Origin: Fusibacter sp. 3D3
Lineage (GTDB): Bacteria > Bacillota > Clostridia > Peptostreptococcales > Acidaminobacteraceae
NCBI RefSeq assembly: GCF_001748365.1
Contig: NZ_BDHH01000024.1
Location: forward strand, 1-60,026
Reading direction: 5' to 3'
Length of the DNA: 60,026 nucleotides
In this document: positions 40,964-50,941 of the stretch, piece after piece
How the letters are laid out: each line of letters opens with the position of its first letter
How positions within the stretch are numbered: position 1 is the first letter of the stretch
Made by a program: the position numbers and the translations under genes
The notes under the pieces: model-generated
The model's input: only the letters and a program-made list of their open reading frames with translations
Database searches by the model: none
Told to the model about the DNA's origin: nothing

Positions 40964-43900
40964 TTATCCCATTATGATTTCAACCCAATGATTGCCGCCA
41001 TCATTAATCATCTGGATCACATTCTGCTTCTGTACAACACCGTCCAAAGACGTCTTCTGAACCCCTTGGCTGATATGATTTGGATTTAAAACCTTAATTT
41101 CATAGGTGGTATCAATAAACTGATATTTCATATAAAAATCTGCCCATTTTTTAGGCACACATGGGTTGATTATGAGGTTATCGCCTTCTTTATTAAACCC
41201 AAGTATATTTTCGACACCCACTTTATACATCCAGCTGGCTGAACCTGTATACCATGTCCATCCCCCTCTGCCCACATGTGGATAGCTGCTGTAAACATCC
41301 GCTGCCATAACATAAGGCTCCACTTTATAAATGGAAACTTCATGATTTGTCCGCGTATGGTTGACCGGATTGATGAGTTCGAACAATTCATGCGCCTTAT
41401 CGCCGTTACCCAGTTTTGCAAAAGCGGCAACCACCCATGCTGCTGCATGCGTATATTGTCCACCATTTTCGCGGACTCCTGGCACATAGCCTTTGATATA
41501 ACCTGGCTCTAAATCACCCTCATAGAAAGGTGGTGTCAACAATTTGATCAGCCCTTCTTCTTTCATGACCAAATAGTCTTCAAGAGCATGCATAGCCCGT
41601 TCAACTCTTACTGGATTGCCTGCACCAGAGAGTACCGCCCAAGTCTGTGCCAGAGAATCAATTTTACATTCGCTGTTTTGTGCAGAACCCAAGACATCAC
41701 CATTATCGAAGAATGCACGTTTATACCAGTCGCCATCCCAAGCTTCTTTTTCAACAGCACTTACAAGCCCCGTGCAAATCTCAACATAGCGCTGTACACT
41801 CTCGAAATCGCCTTTTTGGATGCATATTGGCATAAAATTTTGGAGCGTCGTATAGAGGAACCATGCAAGCCAAACGCTTTCACCCTTTTGTCCGTTCCCC
41901 ACTGTATTCATGCCATCATTCCAGTCACCAGTGCCCATGAGCGGCAACCCATGTTCCCCAAAGTTTAACCCATGTTCTAATGAGAGCATACAATGTGCAT
42001 ATAGTGTCCCCAACTCTTCAGAATATTTTGGTGTGCAATATCTTTCTTCTTCATACTCTTTTAGAATATCATCGACCACAAAGGGAACTTCACACTCTAA
42101 AATGGACACATCACCCGTAATTTTAACATACTCTGCTGTGACATAAGGCAACCACAGATAATCATCCGAGATGCGTGTTCTCATGCCTTTATTGGTCGGT
42201 TCATGCCACCAATGTAACACGTCCCCTTCTCTAAATTGATGCTGTGCGTGTTTTAGAATTTGTGCTTTCGCAATTTCAGGCCAAATCGCTGCTATAGCAA
42301 GACTGTCTTGAAGTTGATCCCGAAAACCAAAGGCCCCACCTGACTGATAAAAAGCAGCCCGACTCCATAGTCGGCATGATATAACTTGATAGAGCAACCA
42401 ACCATTGAGCATCAGATTCATAGAAGATTCTGGTGTCTGAATTTGAACCACTTGTAACTTTTGCTTCCAAAATGCAATGACCTGATTGAGTGCCTCGTAT
42501 GCCACATCATACTCTAGATATTGTTTCGCTTCATTTAAGACAGCCGCTTCGCCCGAGCTGACACCCAATACATAGACCAATTTTAGCGTTTCGCCTGGTG
42601 GTATGGATACATTGACTTGCATAGCCATGCAGGCATTGTATCCAGCGCCAACTGTCCCTGAAAGTCCGGCACGTCTCAATGTCTCAAGTGAGCCCGTACA
42701 CTCATGGCCGTAAAACTCATGACGATCTCCAGTGACAGTTCTATCCGGCATAGAGACATCCATGTACATCTTTTCATCTATAAATTCTTGATTATAAGGA
42801 TTTTCCACTGTTAAAGTCCCGTTTTCCAGTTGTGAGCTCATCAAGTGTAATCCCGTCACGCTGGGTTCAACACCGAGAACCGGCGTTGCGTAATAAGTGA
42901 TCGAAAGATTTCGCTCCACGTCACCTTCATTTTTCAAATCAATCAGATTGATTTTCACGCGATCTTCAAGTGGCACAAATTGCACAAGCTTTTGTGCAAT
43001 GCCATGACTGTTGTGCTTAAATTCTGTATAGCCAAAACCGTGTTCGATTCTGTAAGGTGTTTCTTCTCTAATCGGTTCAGGCGTTAACGACCAAATGTGG
43101 AGTGCTTCATCTCTCATATAAAATATTTCTCCAGGTTGATCACTTACAGAGTCATTACTCCATGGTGTCAATTTATGCTCGCGACTGTTGCCGCTCCAAG
43201 TGTAACCGCCGCCTGATTCCGTCACCATAAATCCAAATTTAGGATTTGAAATGACATTAGACCAAGGTGCAGGTGTTGTCTGCCCACTTTCAAGCTGTAT
43301 GATGTAGGCGTCCCCCGCTTGACTAAAGCCCCCTAAGCCATTGAAAAAATGAAGGTTGGGATGAATATGACTCAACTGCTGAAGATTATTCTGAGGTTGA
43401 TCTGCCACCAGATTTAATACGGGTTCTAATATTGGTGACAGCTCAAGCGGTTCTTCCAACATAAGTTGTTCAGACATCGTCTTCCCATTGCCCTTGAAAA
43501 TCAAGCGTGCGATGGCGCTTAACAAATCGACATCACCCTCTGCCATGTTATTTGTATTGAGAATAAAGACGTCTTCGAGGTGATTTAATACACCACTGGT
43601 TTGGTTATCGTACACAATTTCTTTAACCAATTCGGACAAAGGATTGGTGTAACTATTCTCTTCATTAATGAGAATCACCAGATTGACTTTTATATCTTTT
43701 AATCGCCAAAATTCATGTGCTTTGAGCAATTCAAAGAGAATTTCAACTTCATCCGTTTTTTCGAGAATAACCAAAATAATAGGTTGATCTCCCGAAATAC
43801 CATAAGACCACAGTGAGGACTGTCCTTTGTGATTCACACTAATCATTTGACGATACATTCTCCTAATTGGACTTAAATACAAAATGTCCTTAATCATATT

Positions 43901-46900
43901 TTGATAAAGTTCCATATCTGCCGCTTTTATGTTAAGGTATTTAGATTCTACTTCACTCCTTGCAAAGGCAAGCCAAAACGAAGCATCACAGGTTTCTAAA
44001 TTCGCATACTTTTCCATCAATTCCAAAATACCTTCTTTACTATCCGCAACCATCGTCACAAATGAAATTCGAGCTGATCTGCCAGCCTCTATTTTTAATT
44101 GAAGTCTTAAGCTCAGCGCAGGGTCAAGAACCGTCCCCACAGTTCCTGATAAAGGCTTATCGCGTTCAAGCATGATTGGATTTTTTACCGTTCGATCACG
44201 ACCTATAAACTGTACACGATCTGTCTCATACTGAAATTCACCCACCGTTTCGCCATCAACAACAGGCATGTGAGCCACCCATAAGGTGTTCTCTTCAACA
44301 CTTCTAGGACGTCTATGCGCTAAGAGTGCATTAAAGGTGCTATTATATTCTGTTTCAACGAACAAGTTTCCGAACGCTGGATGTGCAACATCACTGGCTT
44401 GCGATGCCAAGACGACTTCAAAGAAGCTTGTCAGTTCAAGTATACAAGTATCCTCTCCATTATTTTTAAGCTTGATTCTTCTGATCTCGGCATTATCTGC
44501 TGAAGTGACAATCACCTCTGTGGTGGTTTCGATGTTTTCATCAGTTCTCTTATAAACCGCTTTGTCTGCTGTAAAAACGACTTCATAAACATCTGGGCGC
44601 GTTTTAAGCGGACAATACGTCGTCGACCAAATTTGGTTCGTATTTTTATTTTTTACATAAAAGAACATACCGTAATTGTCAATAACGGGATCTTCTCTCC
44701 ATCGGGTTACAGCACTCACCCTTCCCTTGCTGTAGCCAGTCCCTCTATCGGTGACCATCACAAAATAACTGCCATTCGATAGAATATGTGCCATCGGAAG
44801 CGGTTTATTCAATTCTGTAAAACGTCTATACGAGCCTTTATCTCTATACACCAAGCCTTTGAATGGCATGATTTTTTCTTTATTATCTTTGCTCAACACT
44901 GCATTTGTGGGAACTCGTTCTTGAAGTAACAGTCGCGCTGCATTTGCATACGGATCTTCTGAAAACCTTGTTTGCATGATGTTGTCGTTTAAATAATTGG
45001 TAAGCGCCAATAAACTCATCCCTTGATGATGTGCCATATAACTTTTGATGACCACATGTTTTTGATCAAAGGTGAGTCTTTCAGGCGTATAATCCGCAGC
45101 TTCATAGTACCCATAAGGACCCTCAAGCCCCTGTGAATTCAAAGTTTTGATATTTTCATAAGCTTCGAAAGGCGCTACCATTAATGCCAAAAAAGTCGCA
45201 TAAGGCGCAGTAACCGCATCTTCAATAAGGCCTCTTTTAAGCCCAATCCATGGGATTCCAATGGCTTTGTATTGATAATCCAAATGTATGTCCAGAGAAT
45301 TAAATGCAGATTCAGATATGCCCCAAGGCATTTGTCTCTCTTTGGCATATTTTTTCTGACATTTGATGACAAACGAATACGTTTCATCTAGTAATGTATT
45401 CTTATAACTTTTCATGATCAATAAAGGCATCAAGTACTCAAACATGGTGCCGCTCCAAGAGACCAGCCCTTTGTAACGATTGACTACCGTCAGCGCTCGA
45501 CCTAGCATAAACCAATGTTTTGGAGGCACTTCTCCCCTTGCTATGGCGATATAACTCGCCTGTCTCGCCTCTGATGCAAGTAGATCATAGTAAGAATTGG
45601 TCATACGATTGTCTTCTATGTTATAGCCGATGGAAAAGAGTTGTCTCCGATGCTCAAAGAGCACTGAAAAACGAGTCTCGATCGCCAAACGGTCTACCCA
45701 AGCGATCATGGTTTCCAGTCCGTTGATAAAATTCTGCGCGAAACTTTGTGCGGTTTCCACGGAAACTTTTAGATCGTTAAGCCATTGAACAGCCGTCGGT
45801 AGCGCTGGTCCAGCTGGCAGTTCTGGTCCCGCTGATAATGCTGTCATATCAGATGCATCCAACCATTGAAGCAATTCATCAATCTGAGTCAAGAGGGCTG
45901 TGTTTCTACTAGATACATCTCCAAGGTTAACGTTGAATTTCAGCAACTTTAAAAGAGGTCGCATAGGGTCCTCAAAGGTTTCAGTCAGCAAGACACTTGG
46001 CATTTGATTGATCTGATCCAGCCACGGTGAGAAGCTAAGCACTTCACTTTTCAGTGATTTCAGTAACTCAAAGGTTCTTACTCGCCAAAGTTTAGACTCT
46101 AGTTCTAAAAGTTCAGTACTGCCCAGCAAATGGCTGAGTGACCTCTCCCAAGTATGAAGATCAATCCCTTCTGTAAAGCTATTTTTATCAAATCCGAACT
46201 GCTCCAGTGGATTGTCTTTACCACTTACCAACGCATTTTGAAGGGTATCTTCCAGACCTCTTATATACGCGGCATCCACCACAGGTTTTTTATAGAGTGC
46301 CTTTAATCCCTGTGCTAAAGTCATCAAGTAACAAACATAGTTCCCACTATCCACCGTGGAAATATAACGTGGTCTCAGTGGTTCTAAAGTGCGTGTATCA
46401 TACCAGTTGTAGAGATGACCGTTCCATTTCTCAAGCTTTTCAATCGTGGATAGGGTTTGGGTCAACCTTTTTGACATTTCCAAAGTGCCTATATAGCCCA
46501 TATCCCTTGCGGATAAGGTTGCAAGTAGTCCAAGTCCGATATTCGTAGGCGACGTTCTATAAGCCACACCGCGATTGGGCTCTTCTTGAAAATTATCGGG
46601 CGCCAGTCCATTGTTTTTATCATTTGCAAATTCTTCAAAATAGCGCCATGTTTTTCGTGCGATCTTTCTGAGCTCTAGCAATGCCTCAGGTTCAAGCAAT
46701 TTGGTATTTTGATCGCAATTCTTACTGATCACATAGGCGATCAAAGGTGAAGTCAACCAAAAACCCATCAAAATAACACTTAAGTTCATGTACTCAGGCT
46801 TCACAAAACGCGCCGAGACGACAATGAGCACGCCCAGTATAAGACTTGGTCCCATGGACACCACATAATTCATAAGCGTATTGCTTTGAAACCTTTCGGC

Positions 46901-49810
46901 ATCATCCGAAGTCACCCATTCCAGCATTTTTTTTCTTGAAAAAAGCACTCGATACAGCGTTATGCCTATGGCATTGAGAACCAATACGGATTGATAAGGC
47001 AAAAATACGATGGTAAATATCAGTTGAAATAATGAGGACTTAATGCCAAAAAAACCTCTGATATGACGCTTTACAGGATTAAATATCGGTGCATCTGATA
47101 CCAGTTCACTAAAGATGTGAATGAGGAGCGGCAGTCCCATAACCATGAGCCCATACCCTGTCCAAAACCAAGCACTCCCTGGCAATATACTAAATCCTGA
47201 AATCCATAAAAGCATTAAAGAAGGGGCCACAAGGCTTCTTCTAAGGTTATCGGTGATTTTCCATTTGGAAATCTTAGAAATCGGATTGGTCACCTTGATT
47301 AAATTTCTGTTGTGGATGGTTTTTCCGAGCCAAGGCAAAAGTTGCCAGTCTCCGCGTACCCACCTGTGAAGCCTAGTCATATAGGCATTGTACTTCGTTG
47401 GATAAGAATCCACCAATTCTAAATCAGAAACTAGAGCCGCTCTCACATAAGAGCCTTCAAGTAAGTCATGACTTAACACAGCATTTTCTGGCACAATATC
47501 TTTTAAAACCGAATGGAAAACGCGAAGATCGTAAATGCCCTTTCCTGTGAAAACGCCTTCGCCGAATAAATCTTGATAAACGTCTGAAATCGCACTGGCA
47601 TAGGGATCCATCCCTTCTTGACCCGTTAGAATCCTTGAGAACAGAGAACAATTTGCACTTTCAATATCATATGAAATTCTAGGTTGCATTAACCCATAGC
47701 CCTGCACTACGATCCCTCTATTGGGATCGACGATCGGCGTGTTCAGTGGATGCGCCATAGTGCCAATCATCTGCTTTGCCATTCCAAGTGGCAGTATGGT
47801 ATCTGCATCTAACGTGATGATGTATTTGATTTTGGATTTTGGCATTATGTTGTCCGAATACTCACAGAAGCTGGTTTCATCTGAGCCGAGTAACATCTCA
47901 TTGAATTCCATAAGTGCGCCTCTTTTGCGCTCCCATCCTGTCCAAGTGTTATCATTTGTATTGTGAACGCTCAGTCTATGATAGAAATAAAAGATCGTTT
48001 CATTGTCTTTTGCATATCTTAAATTTAATGCTTTAATACCCTTTTCTGCTTTGACTAATATAGGATGATCCTTTTGTGTATTTGGGCCCTTTGAATCTTT
48101 AAACGCACCAATTAGAGCAAAATAGAGATTCTTTTCTGGATTGGAAAGATAATGGCTCTCAAGATGTTTGATGAGTTCTGAAACACGATCCACATTGTTG
48201 AGCAGGACCGGAATCACGACCATAGTGCCTAATGCTTCTGGAATGCCTTCTTTTAACTCAAGTCTTGGAAATAGTGCAGGTTTCTTAAGCAAAGTGACGA
48301 TCCAATTCACCAGAGTGATCGCCATCTCAGATGCGGGTATGAACGCCACTGTAATCACACCCCATAAAAGCCATAGCGATCTGCCTTCTAATTTTTTAAA
48401 GCCATAACGCGCAGCGAGCAACATTAATAACACCATCATAAAACTTATAGCGCCGGCATAGAGCCTTCCGGGATTTCTATTCGCCTTTTTTTTCAACCGA
48501 TTTCGTAAATTTGTGTTGCTTCTTTGGGCCTCTTCAAGTTGTTTGACACCATCACCCAGTAAATAATAGCCCACGTGTATTTTGCGATTGTACATATTTT
48601 GAGTTTCGTTTTGAGAATTGCCTGTAAGTGCTTCTTTGTTAGCCAATTCAATAGCTTCCCTTGCTATATGAATTTCTGAGACGCGATAGGCTCTCGCCAG
48701 TGTCTCAATCTGTCTTAAGTAATATCCACGTGAGGTTTCATCCATCGCCAAATAAGTCTCATCGGGATCCGTTTGAAGAATTCTTTCGACGAAACTTGCA
48801 GATTCAAAAAAATAACTCCAATTTAGATTCGATACGTATTTTAAACTCATAATACAGTTGCCAAATGAGACCGTGCTCACCGCTTGTGCATTATGCTCCC
48901 TTTGGGCGATAAGTTCTGCAGTCATGCCATATTTATCAAGTATTTCATCAATGCCTCTGAGCACGTTTGAATAGCTACGGCCTGATCTTCTTAAACGGTA
49001 AAATAAATGTTCTACAAAAGTTGGATTGGCCTCGTCATCTTTTTCAAGGGTGCTTATAAACAGCGTCATCATTTTTTCAAGATCATTGACTTCATCTGAC
49101 CAGTATTTATCTATGAGCACATCCGCTTTGTTCCATTCCCTTTGTGTATCCTTTATTTTTTCACAAATCATTCGAACATGCTCGATTAAAGCAATCCGCA
49201 TCATAATGGGCAGAACCCGAATCTCTCTATCGAAAAGAATGCTGTGAGATTGATAAGCTTCCAAATATTTAAGAAGTGTACTTTCTTCAACTTGACCATC
49301 TACTAGAGAAATAAACTCTATAGCGATGGCAAATATACGTGTATAGCCTTTAAATGGCCCTTTTTTAAGGACTGGTAGCTTATAGTAGTTTTTTTTAGTA
49401 AGCGCACCTCGAACACCCTTGACTTGCTCTTCTATGATATAGAAATTGTCAAGGAGCCATTCAGCCGCTGGAGGAACAGATTTTTTTTGATTCACATCGT
49501 CATTTAGACTCTTGTAAAGCGATAAAATCAAATCATAATTATCATTCATTCGAGTCATTGGCCAATTTAGCACATTCCGCTTAACCGATACAGCATGATC
49601 TTGAGCCATTCTTTTAGCACGCTTTTCAAGTTCTTCAACAGTTAATGAGGCATAACGTATGTTTAGGTCTCTGTTTTTTCTTAAACGTAAAAAAAGCATG
49701 ATAACCGATAGTATAACTACCGCAAAAATGCCTATCTGAATCCACGTTGAATCATTCAATACAATACCTTCTTTCCACTGGGTATTTCTTAACCATTGAG
49801 GGGACAACAT
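40964..49810 (-). CDS. ndvB: Giant cyclic beta-1,2-glucan synthase-type protein (GT84-glycoamylase-GH94)
   Basis: The 2948-residue protein has an N-terminal membrane helix, a long helical cytoplasmic region, two further membrane helices near 450-510, then a GT84 glycosyltransferase with L-D-A-D-T (about 667) and H-R-W-V-R-G-D-W (about 813), more membrane helices to about 1000, a glycoamylase-like domain (about 1100-1650, W-S-G-T-M-F-E-Y), and C-terminal glycoside-phosphorylase-type modules with the GH94 core G-T-G-D-W-N-D-G-M-N near 2630. In Brucella and Agrobacterium, Cgs/NdvB makes cyclic beta-1,2-glucans from UDP-glucose; the GH94 part sets chain length. In a Gram-positive the product probably reaches the surface. 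Promoter and leader terminator lie in front. Confidence 0.9.
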   Translation of the reverse strand: MLSPQWLRNTQWKEGIVLNDSTWIQIGIFAVVILSVIMLFLRLRKNRDLNIRYASLTVEELEKRAKRMAQDHAVSVKRNVLNWPMTRMNDNYDLILSLYKSLNDDVNQKKSVPPAAEWLLDNFYIIEEQVKGVRGALTKKNYYKLPVLKKGPFKGYTRIFAIAIEFISLVDGQVEESTLLKYLEAYQSHSILFDREIRVLPIMMRIALIEHVRMICEKIKDTQREWNKADVLIDKYWSDEVNDLEKMMTLFISTLEKDDEANPTFVEHLFYRLRRSGRSYSNVLRGIDEILDKYGMTAELIAQREHNAQAVSTVSFGNCIMSLKYVSNLNWSYFFESASFVERILQTDPDETYLAMDETSRGYYLRQIETLARAYRVSEIHIAREAIELANKEALTGNSQNETQNMYNRKIHVGYYLLGDGVKQLEEAQRSNTNLRNRLKKKANRNPGRLYAGAISFMMVLLMLLAARYGFKKLEGRSLWLLWGVITVAFIPASEMAITLVNWIVTLLKKPALFPRLELKEGIPEALGTMVVIPVLLNNVDRVSELIKHLESHYLSNPEKNLYFALIGAFKDSKGPNTQKDHPILVKAEKGIKALNLRYAKDNETIFYFYHRLSVHNTNDNTWTGWERKRGALMEFNEMLLGSDETSFCEYSDNIMPKSKIKYIITLDADTILPLGMAKQMIGTMAHPLNTPIVDPNRGIVVQGYGLMQPRISYDIESANCSLFSRILTGQEGMDPYASAISDVYQDLFGEGVFTGKGIYDLRVFHSVLKDIVPENAVLSHDLLEGSYVRAALVSDLELVDSYPTKYNAYMTRLHRWVRGDWQLLPWLGKTIHNRNLIKVTNPISKISKWKITDNLRRSLVAPSLMLLWISGFSILPGSAWFWTGYGLMVMGLPLLIHIFSELVSDAPIFNPVKRHIRGFFGIKSSLFQLIFTIVFLPYQSVLVLNAIGITLYRVLFSRKKMLEWVTSDDAERFQSNTLMNYVVSMGPSLILGVLIVVSARFVKPEYMNLSVILMGFWLTSPLIAYVISKNCDQNTKLLEPEALLELRKIARKTWRYFEEFANDKNNGLAPDNFQEEPNRGVAYRTSPTNIGLGLLATLSARDMGYIGTLEMSKRLTQTLSTIEKLEKWNGHLYNWYDTRTLEPLRPRYISTVDSGNYVCYLMTLAQGLKALYKKPVVDAAYIRGLEDTLQNALVSGKDNPLEQFGFDKNSFTEGIDLHTWERSLSHLLGSTELLELESKLWRVRTFELLKSLKSEVLSFSPWLDQINQMPSVLLTETFEDPMRPLLKLLKFNVNLGDVSSRNTALLTQIDELLQWLDASDMTALSAGPELPAGPALPTAVQWLNDLKVSVETAQSFAQNFINGLETMIAWVDRLAIETRFSVLFEHRRQLFSIGYNIEDNRMTNSYYDLLASEARQASYIAIARGEVPPKHWFMLGRALTVVNRYKGLVSWSGTMFEYLMPLLIMKSYKNTLLDETYSFVIKCQKKYAKERQMPWGISESAFNSLDIHLDYQYKAIGIPWIGLKRGLIEDAVTAPYATFLALMVAPFEAYENIKTLNSQGLEGPYGYYEAADYTPERLTFDQKHVVIKSYMAHHQGMSLLALTNYLNDNIMQTRFSEDPYANAARLLLQERVPTNAVLSKDNKEKIMPFKGLVYRDKGSYRRFTELNKPLPMAHILSNGSYFVMVTDRGTGYSKGRVSAVTRWREDPVIDNYGMFFYVKNKNTNQIWSTTYCPLKTRPDVYEVVFTADKAVYKRTDENIETTTEVIVTSADNAEIRRIKLKNNGEDTCILELTSFFEVVLASQASDVAHPAFGNLFVETEYNSTFNALLAHRRPRSVEENTLWVAHMPVVDGETVGEFQYETDRVQFIGRDRTVKNPIMLERDKPLSGTVGTVLDPALSLRLQLKIEAGRSARISFVTMVADSKEGILELMEKYANLETCDASFWLAFARSEVESKYLNIKAADMELYQNMIKDILYLSPIRRMYRQMISVNHKGQSSLWSYGISGDQPIILVILEKTDEVEILFELLKAHEFWRLKDIKVNLVILINEENSYTNPLSELVKEIVYDNQTSGVLNHLEDVFILNTNNMAEGDVDLLSAIARLIFKGNGKTMSEQLMLEEPLELSPILEPVLNLVADQPQNNLQQLSHIHPNLHFFNGLGGFSQAGDAYIIQLESGQTTPAPWSNVISNPKFGFMVTESGGGYTWSGNSREHKLTPWSNDSVSDQPGEIFYMRDEALHIWSLTPEPIREETPYRIEHGFGYTEFKHNSHGIAQKLVQFVPLEDRVKINLIDLKNEGDVERNLSITYYATPVLGVEPSVTGLHLMSSQLENGTLTVENPYNQEFIDEKMYMDVSMPDRTVTGDRHEFYGHECTGSLETLRRAGLSGTVGAGYNACMAMQVNVSIPPGETLKLVYVLGVSSGEAAVLNEAKQYLEYDVAYEALNQVIAFWKQKLQVVQIQTPESSMNLMLNGWLLYQVISCRLWSRAAFYQSGGAFGFRDQLQDSLAIAAIWPEIAKAQILKHAQHQFREGDVLHWWHEPTNKGMRTRISDDYLWLPYVTAEYVKITGDVSILECEVPFVVDDILKEYEEERYCTPKYSEELGTLYAHCMLSLEHGLNFGEHGLPLMGTGDWNDGMNTVGNGQKGESVWLAWFLYTTLQNFMPICIQKGDFESVQRYVEICTGLVSAVEKEAWDGDWYKRAFFDNGDVLGSAQNSECKIDSLAQTWAVLSGAGNPVRVERAMHALEDYLVMKEEGLIKLLTPPFYEGDLEPGYIKGYVPGVRENGGQYTHAAAWVVAAFAKLGNGDKAHELFELINPVNHTRTNHEVSIYKVEPYVMAADVYSSYPHVGRGGWTWYTGSASWMYKVGVENILGFNKEGDNLIINPCVPKKWADFYMKYQFIDTTYEIKVLNPNHISQGVQKTSLDGVVQKQNVIQMINDGGNHWVEIIMG

Positions 49811-49822
49811 CCTATCCTTATG

Positions 49823-49853
49823 AAAAAAGCCACTTATATAAAATAAGTGGCTT
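49823..49853 (-). terminator. Intrinsic terminator in the leader of the glucan synthase gene
   Basis: AAGCCACTTAT and ATAAGTGGCTT form an 11-bp stem followed by six T on the minus strand, only 13 bases before the start codon of the 8.8-kb gene and downstream of its promoter. It can end transcripts from the upstream gene and can also attenuate the gene itself. Confidence 0.8.
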
Positions 49854-49907
49854 GAAGCTTAATCTATTGTTCCGTAACATTTGTCACCGCTAATGTTCCT
49901 ACTTTAA

Positions 49908-49936
49908 AGTATACGCTTATTAGAGGACTTTGTCAA
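49908..49936 (-). promoter_or_regulatory. Sigma-A promoter of the glucan synthase gene
   Basis: TTGACA (49931-49936), 17 bases, TATACT (49908-49913) is a near-consensus promoter that begins inside the end of the upstream gene. The leader of about 90 bases contains an AACATT/AATGTT hairpin and then the terminator. Confidence 0.8.
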
Positions 49937-50556
49937 TTTGTGGCAATATTTTTACCATATCGAAACGGAATTGCAATCGTCCTATTAAAAAAGGCTATGA
50001 TCGGTCCCATAAAAAAGGCTGTTACCAGTGTGCCAACACCCACTGTCGCCCCAAGTAAAAAGCCTATTACCGTACAGAGTAAGTCTGTGCCCATTCGACA
50101 ATACTGAAACTTTGCAACTTTTTTTTCTGTCATAATCAGAGCAACAGCATCATAAGTCGAAACACCTAAGTCCCCCGTAAAATACAGTGCTGAACCGAAG
50201 CAAATGACCAAAATGCCTATAATCAATGAAATGCCCCTGATGAGCAGTGATGGGGCTGGTATCCAAAAATTAAAGAGCCATGACGAGAATTGAACCACAT
50301 ATCCAAGCAAGAAAATATTGATGACTGTACCCAATCCAATCTTGGTTTTATCAATAAAGAATATGCCTATGAGCATCAATAAATTTAAAATCGTATAAAA
50401 GGTTCCAAATCCAATCGATGTATGATTCCAAATACCGTGAGCAAATACTTGAAACGGGTCCATTCCAAACAGCGCAAGGTTGAAAATACCTACGCTAAAC
50501 CCCGTAATCAACACCCCTACAACGGTCATAAAAATTCGTTTTTGTTTTTCATTCAT
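49933..50556 (-). CDS. YczE/YyaS-like membrane protein
   Basis: The start at 50556 has AGAGGAG before it; the ATG at 50601 does not. The 207-residue product has about five membrane helices with the motifs G-M-D-P-F-Q-V-F near the N-terminus, N-I-F-L-L-G-Y-V-V and G-D-L-G-V-S-T-Y-D-A, which are hallmarks of the YczE/YitT-related family. In Bacillus, YczE affects activity of a lipopeptide synthetase by an unknown route. Function here is unknown; its place before the glucan synthase may be by chance. Confidence 0.8.
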   Translation of the reverse strand: MNEKQKRIFMTVVGVLITGFSVGIFNLALFGMDPFQVFAHGIWNHTSIGFGTFYTILNLLMLIGIFFIDKTKIGLGTVINIFLLGYVVQFSSWLFNFWIPAPSLLIRGISLIIGILVICFGSALYFTGDLGVSTYDAVALIMTEKKVAKFQYCRMGTDLLCTVIGFLLGATVGVGTLVTAFFMGPIIAFFNRTIAIPFRYGKNIATN

Positions 50557-50702
50557 ATCAAATTCTCCTCTAAAAATCTCATTATTAATATTATAGAACA
50601 TCGGTGTGCTTTTGTAACTTATTTTTTAACCCGACGGAAGAGGAACCACAACCTCTTTTGACATTTCATAATATTTTTTTGAATTTTAACCACTCCTTTT
50701 AT

Positions 50703-50730
50703 TTGACAAATACCTATATTGTGGTAAAAT
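50703..50730 (+). promoter_or_regulatory. Promoter of the 35-codon gene
   Basis: TTGACA (50703-50708), 16 bases, TAAAAT (50725-50730). An AAAGGAGG ribosome binding site and the ATG follow within 30 bases, leaving a very short leader. Confidence 0.75.
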
Positions 50731-50755
50731 ATCTAGTATAAAGGAGGACGTGTCC

Positions 50756-50863
50756 ATGAAAAAAAAACCCGTGAAAATCACTGTATTTTTACATATTGAG
50801 CCAGAGAAGGATTCTCTCATCAAAGTTCACCAAATTTACAACAGTACTTACAAGAAACACTAA
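50756..50863 (+). CDS. Small basic protein, 35 residues, unknown
   Basis: A complete expression unit lies in the gap between two minus-strand genes: promoter, AAAGGAGG site 8 bases before the ATG, 35 codons, TAA, and a terminator at 50899-50940. The peptide starts M-K-K-K-P-V-K-I-T-V-F-L-H-I and ends N-S-T-Y-K-K-H. It is basic and lacks a membrane segment. I do not recognise a family. The signals are too good for chance, so a real short gene is likely. Confidence 0.65.
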   Translation: MKKKPVKITVFLHIEPEKDSLIKVHQIYNSTYKKH

Positions 50864-50898
50864 AGTATAAGGTCATTTTAACCCTATCACAGCAAAAC

Positions 50899-50940
50899 AA
50901 AAGCCACTTAGCAGCGTTGCCAAGTGGCTTTACCTTTTTT
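50899..50940. terminator. Bidirectional terminator
   Basis: AAGCCACTT and AAGTGGCTT form a stem with T-runs on both sides. It serves the 35-codon gene (plus) and the CoA-disulfide reductase gene (minus). The stem core GCCACTT is the same as in the terminator at 49823-49853. Confidence 0.75.
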
Positions 50941-50941
50941 A

